DNA of 64,000 nt, taken from assembly GCF_051020955.1 (NCBI RefSeq), contig NW_027476664.1, forward strand, positions 97,798-161,797. The letters run 5' to 3'. Made by a program: the position numbers and the translations under genes. The stretch comes from Megalopta genalis. Its lineage: Eukaryota; Arthropoda; Insecta; Hymenoptera; Halictidae. The notes beneath the pieces were generated by a model, which did no database searches, had not been told where the DNA came from, and saw only the letters and a program-made list of their open reading frames with translations. This document shows positions 1-13,815 of this stretch, in pieces; position 1 is the first letter of the stretch, and each line of letters begins with the position of its first letter.

Positions 1-1375
1 AATGCGAAGCAAATGATTTAGATTCAAATAATTGTGATATACATGATTTAGCTTCAAATGCTGGCGAAACAAACGAGTTAGCTTCAAATCGATACCAAAC
101 ACATGATTTAGCTTCAAATCAATGCGACGTAGAAGTCTTAGCTTCAAATCAATGCGAGTCAATTTGTTTAGCTTCAAATACTTGTGATATACATGATTTA
201 GATTCAGCTGCATGCGGAACAAACGATTTAGCGTCACACCCAAGGAAAACACATGATTTAACTTCAAATCAATGCGAAGTAGAAGCCTTAGCTTCAAATC
301 AATGCGAAAAAAATGGTTTAGCTTCAAATATTCGTGATGTACATGATTTATCTTCAAATGCAGGCGAAACAAGCGAGTTAGCTTCAAATCCATTCGAAAC
401 ACATGATTTAGTTTCAAATTCATTCGAAACACATGGTTAAGCTTAATATTCATGCGAAACAAATGGTTTAGCTTCAAATACACGTGATATACATGATTTA
501 GCTTCAAATGCAGACGAAACAAACGAGTTAGCTTCGAATCCATGCGAAGTAGAAGGATTAGCTTCGAATACATGCGAAACAAATGGTTTAGCTTCAAATA
601 CTTGTGATATACATGACTTAGTTTCAACGGCAAGCGAAACAAACGAGATAGCTTCAAATCGAAGCGAAACACATGATTTAGCTGCAAATCAATGCGAAGT
701 AGAAGATTTAGCAACATATCCATACGAATCAAATGGTTGAGCTTCAAATACTTGTGGTATACACGATTCAGCTCCAAATGCAGGCGAAACAAACGAGTTA
801 GCTTCAAATCCAATCGAAACACATGATCTAGCTTCAAATGAATGCGAAGTAGAAGGCTTAGCTTCAAGTCCATGCGAAAGACATAATTTTGTTCAAATCA
901 ATGCAGAGTAGAAGATTTAGCTACAAATCCATACGAATCAAATGGTTTAGCTTCAAATACTTGTGATAGACATGATTCAGCTCCAAATGCAGGCGAAACA
1001 AACGAGTTTGCTTCAAATCCATGCGATACACATGATTTAGCTTCTCATCAATGCGAAGTAGAAGGCTTATCTTCAAAACCTTCCGAAACAAATGGTTTAG
1101 CTTCAAATACTCGTGATATACATGATTTAGCTTCAACTGCGCGTGAAAGAGACGTGTTAGCTTCAAATTCAAGCGAAACACATGATTTTGCTTCAAATCA
1201 AAACGAAGTAGAAGGTTTAGCATCAAATCCATGCGAAACAAATGGTTTAGCTTTAAATACTTGTGATATACATGGTTTAGCTTCAAATGCAGACGAAACA
1301 AACGAGTTATCTTCAAATCCTAGCGAAACACATGATCTAGTTTCAAATCAATGAGAAGTAGAAGGCTTAGCTGCA
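1..1375. repeat. dialect A block 1
   Basis: Units read CEVEGL, TNGL and TCDIHDL on the + strand (GAAGTAGAAGGCTTA, ACTTGTGATATACATG). The first ~470 bp closely resemble 55209-55675, so the window begins inside a block related to the right-hand 3874-bp duplication. Confidence 0.8.
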
Positions 1376-1935
1376 AATACATGAGAAACAAATGATTTAT
1401 CTTCAGATAATTCCGATGTAAGTGATATAGCTTCAAATGCAGGCGAAACAATCGAGTTAACTTCAAAACAATGCGAACTAGAAGGCTTATCTTCAAATCC
1501 ATGCGAAACAAATGGTTTAGCTTCAAATACTTGCGAATCTAAGTGATATAGCTTCAACTGAATGCGAAACAAACGAGTTAGTTTCAAATCCATGCGATAC
1601 ATTTTATTTAGCTTCAAATCAATGCGAAGTAGAAGGCTTAGCTTCAAGTCCATGCGAAACAAATTATTGAGCAGCAAACACTTGGGATTTAGGTGATATA
1701 GCTTCAGCTGCATGCGAAACAAACGAGTTAGCTTCAAATCCATGCGAAACAAATTATTGAGCTTCAAACAGTTGGGATATAGGCTATATAGCATCAAATG
1801 CAGGCGAAACAAACCAGTTAGCTTTAATTCCATACGTGACACATGATTTAGCTTAAAATTAATGCGAAACATCTATTAGCTTCAAATTCGTGCGAAACAA
1901 ACGTGTTAGCTTCAAATCCATGCGAAACACATGAT
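817..1935. repeat. 1.1-kb segment, donor or left copy
   Basis: Matches 7574-8692 base for base where compared, at an offset of 6757 bp. Similarity falls off before about 817 (several mismatches at 781-816) and stops after ATGAT at 1935, where one copy reads ATAACTGC and the other TAAGCTTC. It spans the A/B dialect junction. Confidence 0.85.
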
Positions 1936-2544
1936 ATAACTGCAAATCAATGCGATGTTGTAGGTTTAGCTTCAAATCCATGCGAAACAAATGATTTAGC
2001 TTCAGATACTAGCGATATATGTGATATTGCTTCAAGTGCAGACGAAACAAACGAGTTAGCTTCAAATTCATGCGGAACACATGATTTTGCTGCAAATCAA
2101 TGCGATATAGAAGGTTTAGCCTCAAATCCATGCGAAACAAATGATTTAGCATCAGATACTTGCGATATAAGTGATATAGCTTCAAATGCAGGGGAAACAA
2201 ACGAGTTAGTTTCAAATCCATGCGAAACACATGATTTAGCTGCATATCAATGCAATGAAGAACGATTAGCTGCAAATCCATGGAAACAAATGATTTAGCA
2301 TCAGTTACTTGCGATATATCTGATATAGCTTCAAATGCTGGGGAAACAAACGAGTTAGCATAAAATCCATGCGAAACAAATGATTTAGCTTCAAACACTT
2401 GGGATATAAGCGATATAGCTGCAAATGCAGACGAATCAAACGAGTTAGCGTCAAATCCATGCGACACACATGATTTAGAACCAAATCAATGCGATGTAGA
2501 AGGTTTAGCTTCAAATCCATGCTAAACAAATGATTTAGCTTCAG
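1376..2544. repeat. dialect B block 1
   Basis: Switches to GATATAAGTGATATA and GATGTAGAAGG units. It contains TTATTGAGCAGCAAACACTTG (1664-1683), a variant with an in-frame TGA that also occurs in later B blocks. The boundary is approximate. Confidence 0.75.
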
Positions 2545-3090
2545 ATGCTTGTGTTATACATGACTTAGCTTCATATGCCGCCGAAACAATCGAGTTAGTT
2601 TCAAATCAAAACGAAACACATGATTTAGCTTCAAATTCATGCGAAGTAGAAGGGTTATCATCGAATCCATGCGAAACAAATGGTTTAGCTTCAAATACTT
2701 GTGATATACATGATTTAGCGACAAATGCAGGCGAAACAAACGAGTTAGATTCAAATCCAGGCGAAACACATGATTTATATTCAAATTCATTTGAAACGCA
2801 TTGTTTACCTTCAAATCCATGCGAAACAAATAGTTTAGCTTCAAATTCTTGTTTTATTCATGATTTAACTTCAACTGCATGCGAAACAAACGAGTTAGCT
2901 TTAAATCCATGCGAAACACATGATTTAGCTTTAAATCAATTCGAAGTAGAATGCTTATCTTCGAATCCATGCGAAATAAATGGTTTAGTTTCAAATACTT
3001 GTGATATACATGATATAGCTTCAAATGCAGGTGAAACAAACGAGTTAGCTTCAAATCCAGGAGAAACACATGATTTAGCTTCAAATCAAT

Positions 3091-4206
3091 GCGATGTAGA
3101 AGGCTTAGCTTCAAATCCATGCGAATCAAATGCTTTAGCTTCAAATACTTGTGTTATACATGATTCAGATTCATATGCAGCCGAAACAGTCGAGTTAGTT
3201 TCAATCCAAACGAAACACATGATTTAGCTTCAAATTCATGCGAAGTAGAAGGCTTATCTTCGAATCCATGCGAAACGACTGGTTTAGCTTCAAATACTTG
3301 TGATATAGATGATTTAGCTTCAACTGCATGCGAAACAATCGAGTTAGCTTCAAATCCATGCGAAACACATGATTGTGCTTCAAATTCATTCGAAACACAT
3401 GGTTTAGCTTCAAATACTTGTGATATACATGATTTAGCTTCAAATACAGGCGAAACAAACGAGTTTGCTTCAAATCCATGCGAAACACATGATTGTGCTT
3501 CAAATTCATTCGAAACACATTGATTAGCTTAATATTCATTCGAAAAAAATGGATGAGCTTCAAATAGTTATGTCAATGCGAAGTAGAAGGCTTATCTTCA
3601 AAACCATGCGAAACAAATGGTACAGCTTCAAATACTTGTGATATACATGATTTAGCTTCAACTGCATCGAAACAAATGAATTAGCTTCAAATTCTAGCGA
3701 AACACATGATTTAGTTTCAAATCAATGCGAAGTAGAAGCCTTATCTTCAAATACAGGCGAAACAAATGGTATAGCTTCAAATACTGGTGATATACATGAT
3801 TTAGCTTAAACTGCATGCGAAACAAAGTAGTTAGTTTCAACTGCATGCGAAACAAATGAATTAGCTTCAAATTCTAGCGAAACACATGATTTAGTTTCAA
3901 ATCAATGCGAAGTAGAAGCCTTATCTTCAAATACATGCGAAACAAATGGTATAGATTCAAATACTTGTGATATACATGATTTAGCTTCGACTGCATGCGA
4001 AACAAACGAGTTAGCTTCAAATCCAAGCGAAGCACATGATTTAGCTTCAAATTAATGCGAAGTAGGAGGCTTAGTTTCAAATCCCTGCGAATCAATTGGT
4101 ATAGCATCAAATACGTGTGATATACATGATTTAGCATCAGCTGCATGCGAGACAAAAGATTTAGCTTCACACCCAAGGGAAACACATGATTTAACTTCAA
4201 ATCAAT
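3091..4206. repeat. 1116-bp tandem duplication, copy 1
   Basis: Copy 1 of a direct tandem pair. The join is at GATGTAGAAGGCTTAGC (3094 and 4210), and copy 2 ends where the same context reads GAAGGAGAAATC instead. Only two differences were noticed: C/T at 3163 (against 4279) and AAGTAG/AACTAG near 3827 (against 4943). Confidence 0.9.
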
Positions 4207-5322
4207 GCGATGTAGAAGGCTTAGCTTCAAATCCATGCGAATCAAATGCTTTAGCTTCAAATACTTGTGTTATACATGATTTAGATTCATATGCAGCCGA
4301 AACAGTCGAGTTAGTTTCAATCCAAACGAAACACATGATTTAGCTTCAAATTCATGCGAAGTAGAAGGCTTATCTTCGAATCCATGCGAAACGACTGGTT
4401 TAGCTTCAAATACTTGTGATATAGATGATTTAGCTTCAACTGCATGCGAAACAATCGAGTTAGCTTCAAATCCATGCGAAACACATGATTGTGCTTCAAA
4501 TTCATTCGAAACACATGGTTTAGCTTCAAATACTTGTGATATACATGATTTAGCTTCAAATACAGGCGAAACAAACGAGTTTGCTTCAAATCCATGCGAA
4601 ACACATGATTGTGCTTCAAATTCATTCGAAACACATTGATTAGCTTAATATTCATTCGAAAAAAATGGATGAGCTTCAAATAGTTATGTCAATGCGAAGT
4701 AGAAGGCTTATCTTCAAAACCATGCGAAACAAATGGTACAGCTTCAAATACTTGTGATATACATGATTTAGCTTCAACTGCATCGAAACAAATGAATTAG
4801 CTTCAAATTCTAGCGAAACACATGATTTAGTTTCAAATCAATGCGAAGTAGAAGCCTTATCTTCAAATACAGGCGAAACAAATGGTATAGCTTCAAATAC
4901 TGGTGATATACATGATTTAGCTTAAACTGCATGCGAAACAAACTAGTTAGTTTCAACTGCATGCGAAACAAATGAATTAGCTTCAAATTCTAGCGAAACA
5001 CATGATTTAGTTTCAAATCAATGCGAAGTAGAAGCCTTATCTTCAAATACATGCGAAACAAATGGTATAGATTCAAATACTTGTGATATACATGATTTAG
5101 CTTCGACTGCATGCGAAACAAACGAGTTAGCTTCAAATCCAAGCGAAGCACATGATTTAGCTTCAAATTAATGCGAAGTAGGAGGCTTAGTTTCAAATCC
5201 CTGCGAATCAATTGGTATAGCATCAAATACGTGTGATATACATGATTTAGCATCAGCTGCATGCGAGACAAAAGATTTAGCTTCACACCCAAGGGAAACA
5301 CATGATTTAACTTCAAATCAAT
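4207..5322. repeat. 1116-bp tandem duplication, copy 2
   Basis: Immediately adjacent second copy of 3091-4206. The period of 1116 is 37 units plus 6 bp, reflecting small indels inside the block that were copied intact. Confidence 0.9.
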
Positions 5323-5520
5323 GCGAAGGAGAAATCTTAGCTTCAAATCAATGCGAAACAAATGTTTTAATATCAAATACTTGTGATATACATGATTGAG
5401 CTTCAACCGCATGCGAAACAAACGAGTTATCTTCAAATCCATGCGAGACACGTGATTTAGCTATAATTCAATGCAAATCAAATAGTTTAACTTCAAATAC
5501 TTGTCATATACATGATTTAG

Positions 5521-6030
5521 CTTCAACTGCATTCAAAACAAACGAGATAGCTTCAAATCCATGCGAAACACATGATTTAGCTTTAAATTCATGCGAATCA
5601 CATGGTATAGATTATTATGCATGCGAAAAACATGGTTTAGATTAATATTCATGCGGAACAATTGGTTCAGCTTCAAATACTTGTGATATACATGATTTAG
5701 CTTCTACTCCATGCAAAACAAACGAGTTAGCTTCAAATCCATGCGAAACACATGATTTAGCTTTAAATTGATGCGAATCACATGGTTTAGATTATTATTC
5801 ATGCGAAACACATGGTTTAGATTAATATACATGCGGAACAATTGGTTCAGCTTCAAATACTTGTGATATACATGATTTAGCTTCAACTCCATGCGAAACA
5901 AACGAGTTAGCTTCATATCCATGCGAAACACATGATTTTGCTTCAAATTCATGCGAAACACATGGTTTAGATTAATATACATGCGTAACAATTGGTTCAG
6001 CTTAAAATACTTGTGATATACATGATTTAG
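5521..6030. repeat. 180-bp hexamer repeats
   Basis: Three successive copies (from 5521, 5701 and 5881) of a six-unit set with TTAGATTATTATTCATGCG and CATGCGGAACAATTGG markers. The third is 150 bp, lacking one unit. This is a local exception to the five-unit period. Confidence 0.75.
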
Positions 6031-6730
6031 CTTCAACTGCATTCAAAACAAACGAGTTAGCTTCAAATCCATGCGAAACACATGATTTATCTTCAAATCA
6101 ATGCGAAGTAAAAGGCTTATCTTCTAATCCGTGCGAAACAAACGGATTAGCTTCAAATACTTGTGATTTACATTATTTAGCTACAAATGCCGGCGAAACA
6201 AACGAGTTATCTTCAAATCCAAGCGAAACACATGATTTAGCTTCAAATTCATGCGAAACACATGTTTTAGCATCAAATCAATGCGAAGTAGAAGGATTGG
6301 CTTCAAATTCAAGCGAATCAAATGGTTAAGCTTCAAATACTTGTGACATACATGATTTAGCTTCAAACGCTGGCGAAACAAACGAGTTAGCTTCAAATCC
6401 ATGCCAAACACATGATTTACCTTCAAATTCATTCGAAACACATGGTTCAGCTTAATATTCATGCGAAACAAATGGTTAAGCTTCAAATACGTGTGACATA
6501 CGTGATTTAGCTTCAAACCATGCGTAACACATGATTTAGCTACAATTCAATACGAACTGGTACGCTTATCTCCAAATTCATGCGAAACATATGGTTTAGA
6601 TACAAGTACTTGTGATATTCATAATTTAGCTTCAACTGCATGCGAAACAAACGAGTTATGTTCAAATCCATGCGGAACACATGATTTAGATTCAAATCAA
6701 TGCGAAGTAGAAGGATTTGCTTCAACTACA

Positions 6731-7573
6731 TGAGAAACAAATGATTTATCTCCAGATAATTGCGATATATGTGATATAGCTTCAAATGCTGGCGAAACAA
6801 ACGAGTTAGCTCCAAATCCATGCGACACAAACGATTTAGCTTCAAATCAATGCGAAGTAGAAGGCTTAGCTTCTAATGCATGCGAACAAATGATTTAGCT
6901 TCATATACTTGCGATATAAGTGATATAGATTCAACTGCAGGCGAAACAAACGAGTTAGCTTCAGATCCATGCGAAACACATGATTTAGCTGCAAATCAAT
7001 GCGACGTTGAAGGTTTAGCTTCAAATCCATGCGAAACAAATGATTTAGCTTCAGATACTAGCGATATAAGTGATATTGCTTCAAGTGCAGTCGAAACAAA
7101 CGAGTTAGTTTCAAATCCATGCGAAACAAATTATTGAGCAGCAAACACTTGGGATTTAGGTGATATAGCTTCAGCTGCATGTGAAACAAACGAGTAAGCT
7201 TCAAGTCCATGCGATGTAGAAGGTTTAGCTTCAAATCCATGCGAAACAAATTATTGAGCAGCAAACACTTGGGATTTAGGTGATATAGCTTCAGTTGCAT
7301 GCGAAACAAACGAGTTAGCTTCAAATCCATGCGAAACAAACTATTGAGCTTCAAACAGTTGGGATATAGGCTATATAGCTTCAAATGCAGGCGAAACAAA
7401 CGAGTTAGCTTCATATCCTTGCGAAACACATGATTTAGATGCAAATCAATGCGATGTAGAAGGTTTAGCTTCAAATCCATGCGTAACAAAAGATTTAGCA
7501 TCAGATACTTGCGATATATGTGACATAGCTTCAAATGCAGGGGAAACAAACGAGTTAGCTTCAAATTCAAGCG
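6731..7573. repeat. dialect B block 2
   Basis: Begins with CCAGATAATTGCGATATATG and continues as B units. Two consecutive copies of the TTATTGAGCAGCAAACACTTG variant lie about 120 bp apart near 7131 and 7251. Confidence 0.75.
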
Positions 7574-8132
7574 AAACACATGATCTAGCTTCAAATGAAT
7601 GCGAAGTAGAAGGCTTAGCTTCAAGTCCATGCGAAAGACATAATTTTGTTCAAATCAATGCAGAGTAGAAGATTTAGCTACAAATCCATACGAATCAAAT
7701 GGTTTAGCTTCAAATACTTGTGATAGACATGATTCAGCTCCAAATGCAGGCGAAACAAACGAGTTTGCTTCAAATCCATGCGATACACATGATTTAGCTT
7801 CTCATCAATGCGAAGTAGAAGGCTTATCTTCAAAACCTTCCGAAACAAATGGTTTAGCTTCAAATACTCGTGATATACATGATTTAGCTTCAACTGCGCG
7901 TGAAAGAGACGTGTTAGCTTCAAATTCAAGCGAAACACATGATTTTGCTTCAAATCAAAACGAAGTAGAAGGTTTAGCATCAAATCCATGCGAAACAAAT
8001 GGTTTAGCTTTAAATACTTGTGATATACATGGTTTAGCTTCAAATGCAGACGAAACAAACGAGTTATCTTCAAATCCTAGCGAAACACATGATCTAGTTT
8101 CAAATCAATGAGAAGTAGAAGGCTTAGCTGCA
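7574..8132. repeat. dialect A block 3 (copy of part of block 1)
   Basis: This block exists because 817-1935 was copied here at an offset of 6757 bp. The A/B junction was carried along with it. Confidence 0.8.
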
Positions 8133-8692
8133 AATACATGAGAAACAAATGATTTATCTTCAGATAATTCCGATGTAAGTGATATAGCTTCAAATGCAGG
8201 CGAAACAATCGAGTTAACTTCAAAACAATGCGAACTAGAAGGCTTATCTTCAAATCCATGCGAAACAAATGGTTTAGCTTCAAATACTTGCGAATCTAAG
8301 TGATATAGCTTCAACTGAATGCGAAACAAACGAGTTAGTTTCAAATCCATGCGATACATTTTATTTAGCTTCAAATCAATGCGAAGTAGAAGGCTTAGCT
8401 TCAAGTCCATGCGAAACAAATTATTGAGCAGCAAACACTTGGGATTTAGGTGATATAGCTTCAGCTGCATGCGAAACAAACGAGTTAGCTTCAAATCCAT
8501 GCGAAACAAATTATTGAGCTTCAAACAGTTGGGATATAGGCTATATAGCATCAAATGCAGGCGAAACAAACCAGTTAGCTTTAATTCCATACGTGACACA
8601 TGATTTAGCTTAAAATTAATGCGAAACATCTATTAGCTTCAAATTCGTGCGAAACAAACGTGTTAGCTTCAAATCCATGCGAAACACATGAT
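7574..8692. repeat. 1.1-kb segment, right copy
   Basis: Second copy of 817-1935. The 6757-bp offset is not a multiple of 30, because the intervening sequence carries indels. The absence of visible mismatches indicates a recent copying event, or an assembly duplication. Confidence 0.85.
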
Positions 8693-9480
8693 TAAGCTTC
8701 AAATCAATGCGATGTGGAAGGTTTAGCTTCAAATCCATGCGACGCAAATGATCTAGCTTCAGATACTTGCGATATAAGTGATGTAGCTTGAAATGCAGAC
8801 TAAACAAACGAGTTAGCTTCATATCCAAGCGAAACACATGATGTAGCTTCAAATCAGTGCGATGTAGAAGTTTTAGCTTCAAATCCATGCGAAACAAATG
8901 ATTTAGCTTCAAATACTTGGGATATGAGTGACATAGCTTCAAATGCTGACGAAACAACCGAGTTAGTTTCAAATGCATGCGAAACACATGATTTTGCTGC
9001 AAATCAATGCGATGTAGAAGGTTTAGCTTCAAATCCATGCGACACAAATGATTTAGCTTCAGATACTTGCGATATAAGTGATATAGCTTCAAATGCAGAC
9101 GAAACAAACGAGTTAGCTTCATATCCTTGCGAAACACATGATTAAGCTTCAAATCAATGCGATGTGGAAGGTTTAGCTTTAATTCCATGCGAAACAAATG
9201 ATTTAGCATCAGATACTTGCGATATAACTGAAACAGCTTCAAATGGAGTGGAAGCAAACGAGTTAGCATCAAATCCATGCAAAACACATGCTTAAGCTTC
9301 AAATCAATGCTATGTAGAAGGTTTAGTTTCAAATCCATGCGACGCAAATGATCTAGCTACAGATACTTGCGATATAAGTGATGTAGCTTGAAATGCAGAC
9401 TAAACAAACGAGTTAGCTTCATATCCAAGCGAAACACATGATGTAGCTTCAAATCAGTGCGATGTAGAAGTTTTAGCTTC
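8133..9480. repeat. dialect B block 3
   Basis: The first 560 bp belong to the copied segment. The rest has a distinctive GATGTAGCTTGAAATGCAGA variant with two stops, seen twice about 600 bp apart (near 8780 and 9380) and again near 39143. Confidence 0.75.
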
Positions 9481-9890
9481 AAATCCATACGAATCAAATG
9501 GTTTAGCTTCAAATACTTGTGATATACATGTTTCAGCTTCAAATGCAGGCGAAACAAACGAGTTAGCTTCAAAATCCAAGCGAAAAACACGATCTAGCTT
9601 CAAATCAATGCGAAGTAGAAGGCTTATCTTCAAGTCCATGCGAAAGACATAATTTTGCTACAAATCAATGCGAAGTAGAAGGCTTATCTTCAAATCCATC
9701 CGAATCAAATGGTTTAGCTTCAAATACTCGTGATATACATCATTTAGCTTCAAATGAAGGCGAAACAAACGAGTTAGCTTCAAATCCAAGCAAAACGCAT
9801 GATTAAGCTTCAAATGCATGCGAAAGGCAAGATTTAGGTTCAAATTCATGCGAAACACGGGGTTTAGATTCAAATTCATGCGAAACAAAT
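9481..9890. repeat. dialect A block 4
   Basis: Short A block containing CGAAAGGCAAGATTTAGG (about 9823), a marker shared with block A5 near 12190. Confidence 0.7.
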
Positions 9891-11690
9891 GATTTAGCTA
9901 CAGATACTTGCGATATAAGTGATATAGCATCAAATGCTGGCGAAACGACCGAGTTAGCTTCAAATCTATTCGATACACATTATTAAGCTTCAAATGCATG
10001 CGAAAGGCAAGATTTAGGTTCAAATTCATACGAAACACAGGGCTTAGATTCAAATTCATGCGAAACAAATGATTTTGCATCAGATACTTGCGATATAAGT
10101 GATATAGCATCAAATGATGTCGAAACGATCGAGTTAGCTTCAAATCCATGCGAAACAAATTATTGAGCTGCAAACACTTGGGATATAGATGATATAGCTT
10201 CAGCTGCATGCGAAACAAACGAGTTAGCTTCAAGTCCATGCGATGTAGAAGGTTTAGCTTCAAATCCATGCGAAACAAATGATTTAGCTTCAAACATTTG
10301 GGATATAAGTGATATAGCTTCAAATGCAGACGAAACAAACGAGTTTGCTCCAAATCCATGCGAAACAAATGATTTAGCTTAAAATCAATACGAAGTAGAA
10401 GGCTTAGCTTCTAATCCATGCGGAACAAATGATTTAGCTTCATATACTTGCGATATAAGTGATATAGATTCAACTGCAGGCGAAACGAGTTAGCTTCATA
10501 TACAAGCGAAACACTGGATATAGCTGCAAATAAATGCGATGTAGAAGGTTTAGCTTCAAATCCATGCGAAACAAATGATTAAGCATGAGATACTTGTGAT
10601 ATAATTGATATAGCTTAAAATGAAGGGGAAACAAAAGAGTTAGCTTCAAGTCCATGCGAAACACATGATATAGCTTGAAATCATTGCGATTTAGAAGGTT
10701 TAGTTTCAAATCCATGCGAAACAAATGATTGAGCTTCAAACACTTGGGATATAGGCTATATAGCTTCAAATGGTGGCGACACAAAACAGTTAGCTTCATT
10801 TCCGTACGTAACACATGATTTAGCTTAAAATTAATGCGAAACACATCTATTAGCTTCAAATTCGTGCGAAACACATGATTTAGCTGCAAATCAATGCGAT
10901 GTAGAAGGTTTTGCGTCAAATCCATGCGAAACTAATGATTCAGCATCAGATAATTGCGATGAAACTGATATAGCATCAAAGGCAGGGGAAACAGACGAGT
11001 TAGCATAAAATCCATGCACAACACATGATTTAGCTTCAAATCAATGCGATGTAGAAGGTTTAGCTTCAAATCCAAGCGAAACACATGATTTAGCATCAGA
11101 TACTTGCGATAAAACTGAAATAGCTTCAAATGCAGAGGAATCAGACGAGTTAGCATCAAATCCATGCAAAACACATGATTTAGCTTCAAATTAAAGCGAC
11201 GTAGAAGCTATAGCTTCAAATCCATGCGAAACAAATGTTTTAGCTTCTAACACTTGGGATATATGTGATATAGCTTCAAATGCAGACGAAACAAACGAGT
11301 TAGCTTCAAAATCCGTGCGATAAGCATGTTTTACCTTCAAATCAATGCGATGTAGAAGGTTTAGCTTCAAATCCAAGCGAAACACATGATTTAGCATCAG
11401 ATACTTGCAATAAAACTGAAATAGCTTCAAATGCAGAGGAATCAAACGAGTTAGCATCAAATCCATGCAAAACACATGATTTAGCTTCAAATTAAAGCGA
11501 TGTAGAAGCTATAGCTTCAAATCCATGCGAAACAAATGTTTTAGCTTCTAACACTTAGGATATAAGTGATATAGCTTCAAATGCAGACGAAACAAACGAG
11601 TAAGCTTCAAAATCCGTGCGATAAGCATGTTTTAGCTTCAAATCAATGCGATGTAGAAGGTTTAGCTTGAAATCCATGCGAAACACATCA
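9891..11690. repeat. dialect B block 4
   Basis: B units, with the 301-bp tandem repeat at the right end (11041-11642). The A4+B4 pair resembles the A5+B5 pair that follows at an offset of about 2.3-2.4 kb, with several small indels. Confidence 0.72.
11041..11642. repeat. 301-bp tandem repeat, 2 copies
   Basis: Copy 1 is 11041-11341 and copy 2 is 11342-11642. Both contain GATAAAACTGAAATAGC (AATAAAACTG in copy 2) and TTAAAGCGA(C/T)GTAGAAGC. The extra base over 300 comes from a 31-bp unit with an added A (near 11302 and 11603). Confidence 0.8.
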
Positions 11691-12265
11691 TTTTAATCCA
11701 AATTCATTCGAAACACATGGATTAGCTTAATAATCATGCCAAAAAGATGGTTCAGCTTCAAATACTTGAGATATACATGACTTAGCTTCAAATGCAGGCG
11801 AAACACATGATTTAGCTTCAAATTCATTCGAAACACATGAATTAGCTTAATATTCATGCGAAACAAATGGTTCAGCTTCAAATACTCGTGATATACATGA
11901 TTTAGCTTCAACTGTATGCGAAACAAACGAGTTAGCTTCAAATTCTCGCGAATCACATGATGTAACTTCAAATCAATGCGAAGTAGAAGGCTTATCTTCA
12001 AGTCCATGCGAAAGACATAATTTTACTACAAATCGAAGCGAAGTAGAAGGCTTATCTTCAAGTCCATCCGAATCAAATGGTTTAGCTTCAAATACTCGTG
12101 ATATACATCATTTAGCTTCAAATGAAGGCGAAACAAACGAGTTAGCTTCAAATCCAAGCAAAACACATGATTAAGCTTCAAATGCATGCGAAAGGCAAGT
12201 TTTAGGTTCAAATTCATGCGAAACACAGGGTTTAGATTCAAATTCATGCGAAACAAATGATTTAG
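11691..12265. repeat. dialect A block 5
   Basis: Paralogue of A block 4. It shares the CGAAAGGCAAG marker and the CGAAACACAGGGTTTAGA unit. Confidence 0.72.
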
Positions 12266-13815
12266 GTTCAGATACTTGCGCTATAAGTGATATAGCATCA
12301 AATTCTGGCGAAACGACCGAGTTAGCTTCAAATCTATGCGAAAGACATGATTAAGCTTCAAATGCATGCGAAAGGCAAGATTTAGATTCAAATTCATACG
12401 AAACACAGGGCTTAGATTCAAATTCATGCGAAACAAATGATTTTGCTTCAGAAAAATGCGATATAAGTGATATAGCATCAAATGCTGGCGAAACGAACGA
12501 GTTAGCTTCAAATCCATGCGAAACACATAATTTAGCTGCAAATCAATGCGGTGTAGAAGGTTTAGCTTCAAATCCATGCGAAACAAATTATTGAGCTGCA
12601 AACACTTGGATATAGATCATATAGCTTCAGCTGCATGCGAAACAGACGAGTTAGCTTCAAGTCCATGCGATGTAGTAGGTTTAGCTTCAAATCCATGCGA
12701 AACAAATGATTTAGCTTCTAACACTTGGGATATAAGTGATATAGCTTCAAATGCAGACGAAACAAACGAGTTTGCTCCAAATCCATGCGAAACAAACGAT
12801 TTAGCTTCAAATCAATACGAAGTAGAAGGCTTAGCTTCTAATCCATGCGGAACAAATGATTTAGCTTCATATACTTGCGATATAAGTGATATAGATTCAA
12901 CTGCAGGCGAAACAAACGAGTTAGTTTCATATACAAGCGAAACACAGGATTTAGCTGCAAATCAATGCGATTAAGAAGGTTTAGTTTCAAATCCATGCGA
13001 AACAAATGATTGAGCTTCAAACACTTGGGATATAGGCTATATAGCTTCAAATGGTGGCGAAACAAAACAGTTAGCTTCAATTCCGTACGTAACACATGAT
13101 TTAGCTTAAAATTAATGCGAAACACATCTATTAGCTTCAAATTCGTGCGAAACACATGATTTAGCTGCAACTCAATGCGATGTAGAAGGTTTTGCGTCAA
13201 ATCCATGCGAAACTAATGATTTAGCATCAGATAATTGTGATATAAGTGATATAGCTTCAAATGCAAGGGAAACAAACGAGTTAGCTTCAAATCCGTGCAA
13301 AACACATTATTTAACAGCAAATCAATGCGATGTCGAAGGTTTAGCTTCAAATCCATGCGAAACCAATGATTTAGCTTCAAATCAATGCGATGTAGAAGGT
13401 TTAGCTTCAAATCCATGCGAAACAAATGATTTAGAATCAGATACTTGCGATGTAACTGATATAGCATCAAATGCAGGGGAAACAGACGAGTTAGCATAAA
13501 ATCCATGCAAAACACATGATTTAGCTTCAAATCAATGCGATGTAGGAGGTTTAGCATCAATTCCATGCGAAACACATGATTTAGCATCAGATACTTGCGA
13601 TAAAACTGAAATAGCTTCAAATGCAGAGGAATCAAACGAGTTAACATCAAATCCATGCAAAACACATGATTTAGCTTCAAATCAAAGCGACGTAGAAGAT
13701 ATAGCTTCAAATCCATGCGAAACAAATGTTTTAGCTTCTAACACTTGGGATATAAGTGATATAGCTTCAAATGCAGACGAAACAAACGAGTTAGCTTCAA
13801 AATCCGTGCGATACG
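12266..13815. repeat. dialect B block 5
   Basis: Paralogue of B block 4. Both carry TTATTGAGCTGCAAACACTTG and then GGTTTTGCGTCAAATCC. At 12601-12610 one base of the usual CACTTGGGATATAG is missing, a private 1-bp deletion. Confidence 0.72.

Larger units (their letters stand above)
2545..6730. repeat. dialect A block 2
   Basis: Long run of A units with TTTTATTCATG and TGTTATACATG variants. It carries the 1116-bp tandem duplication (3091-5322) and the 180-bp hexamer repeats (5521-6030). Confidence 0.8.
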
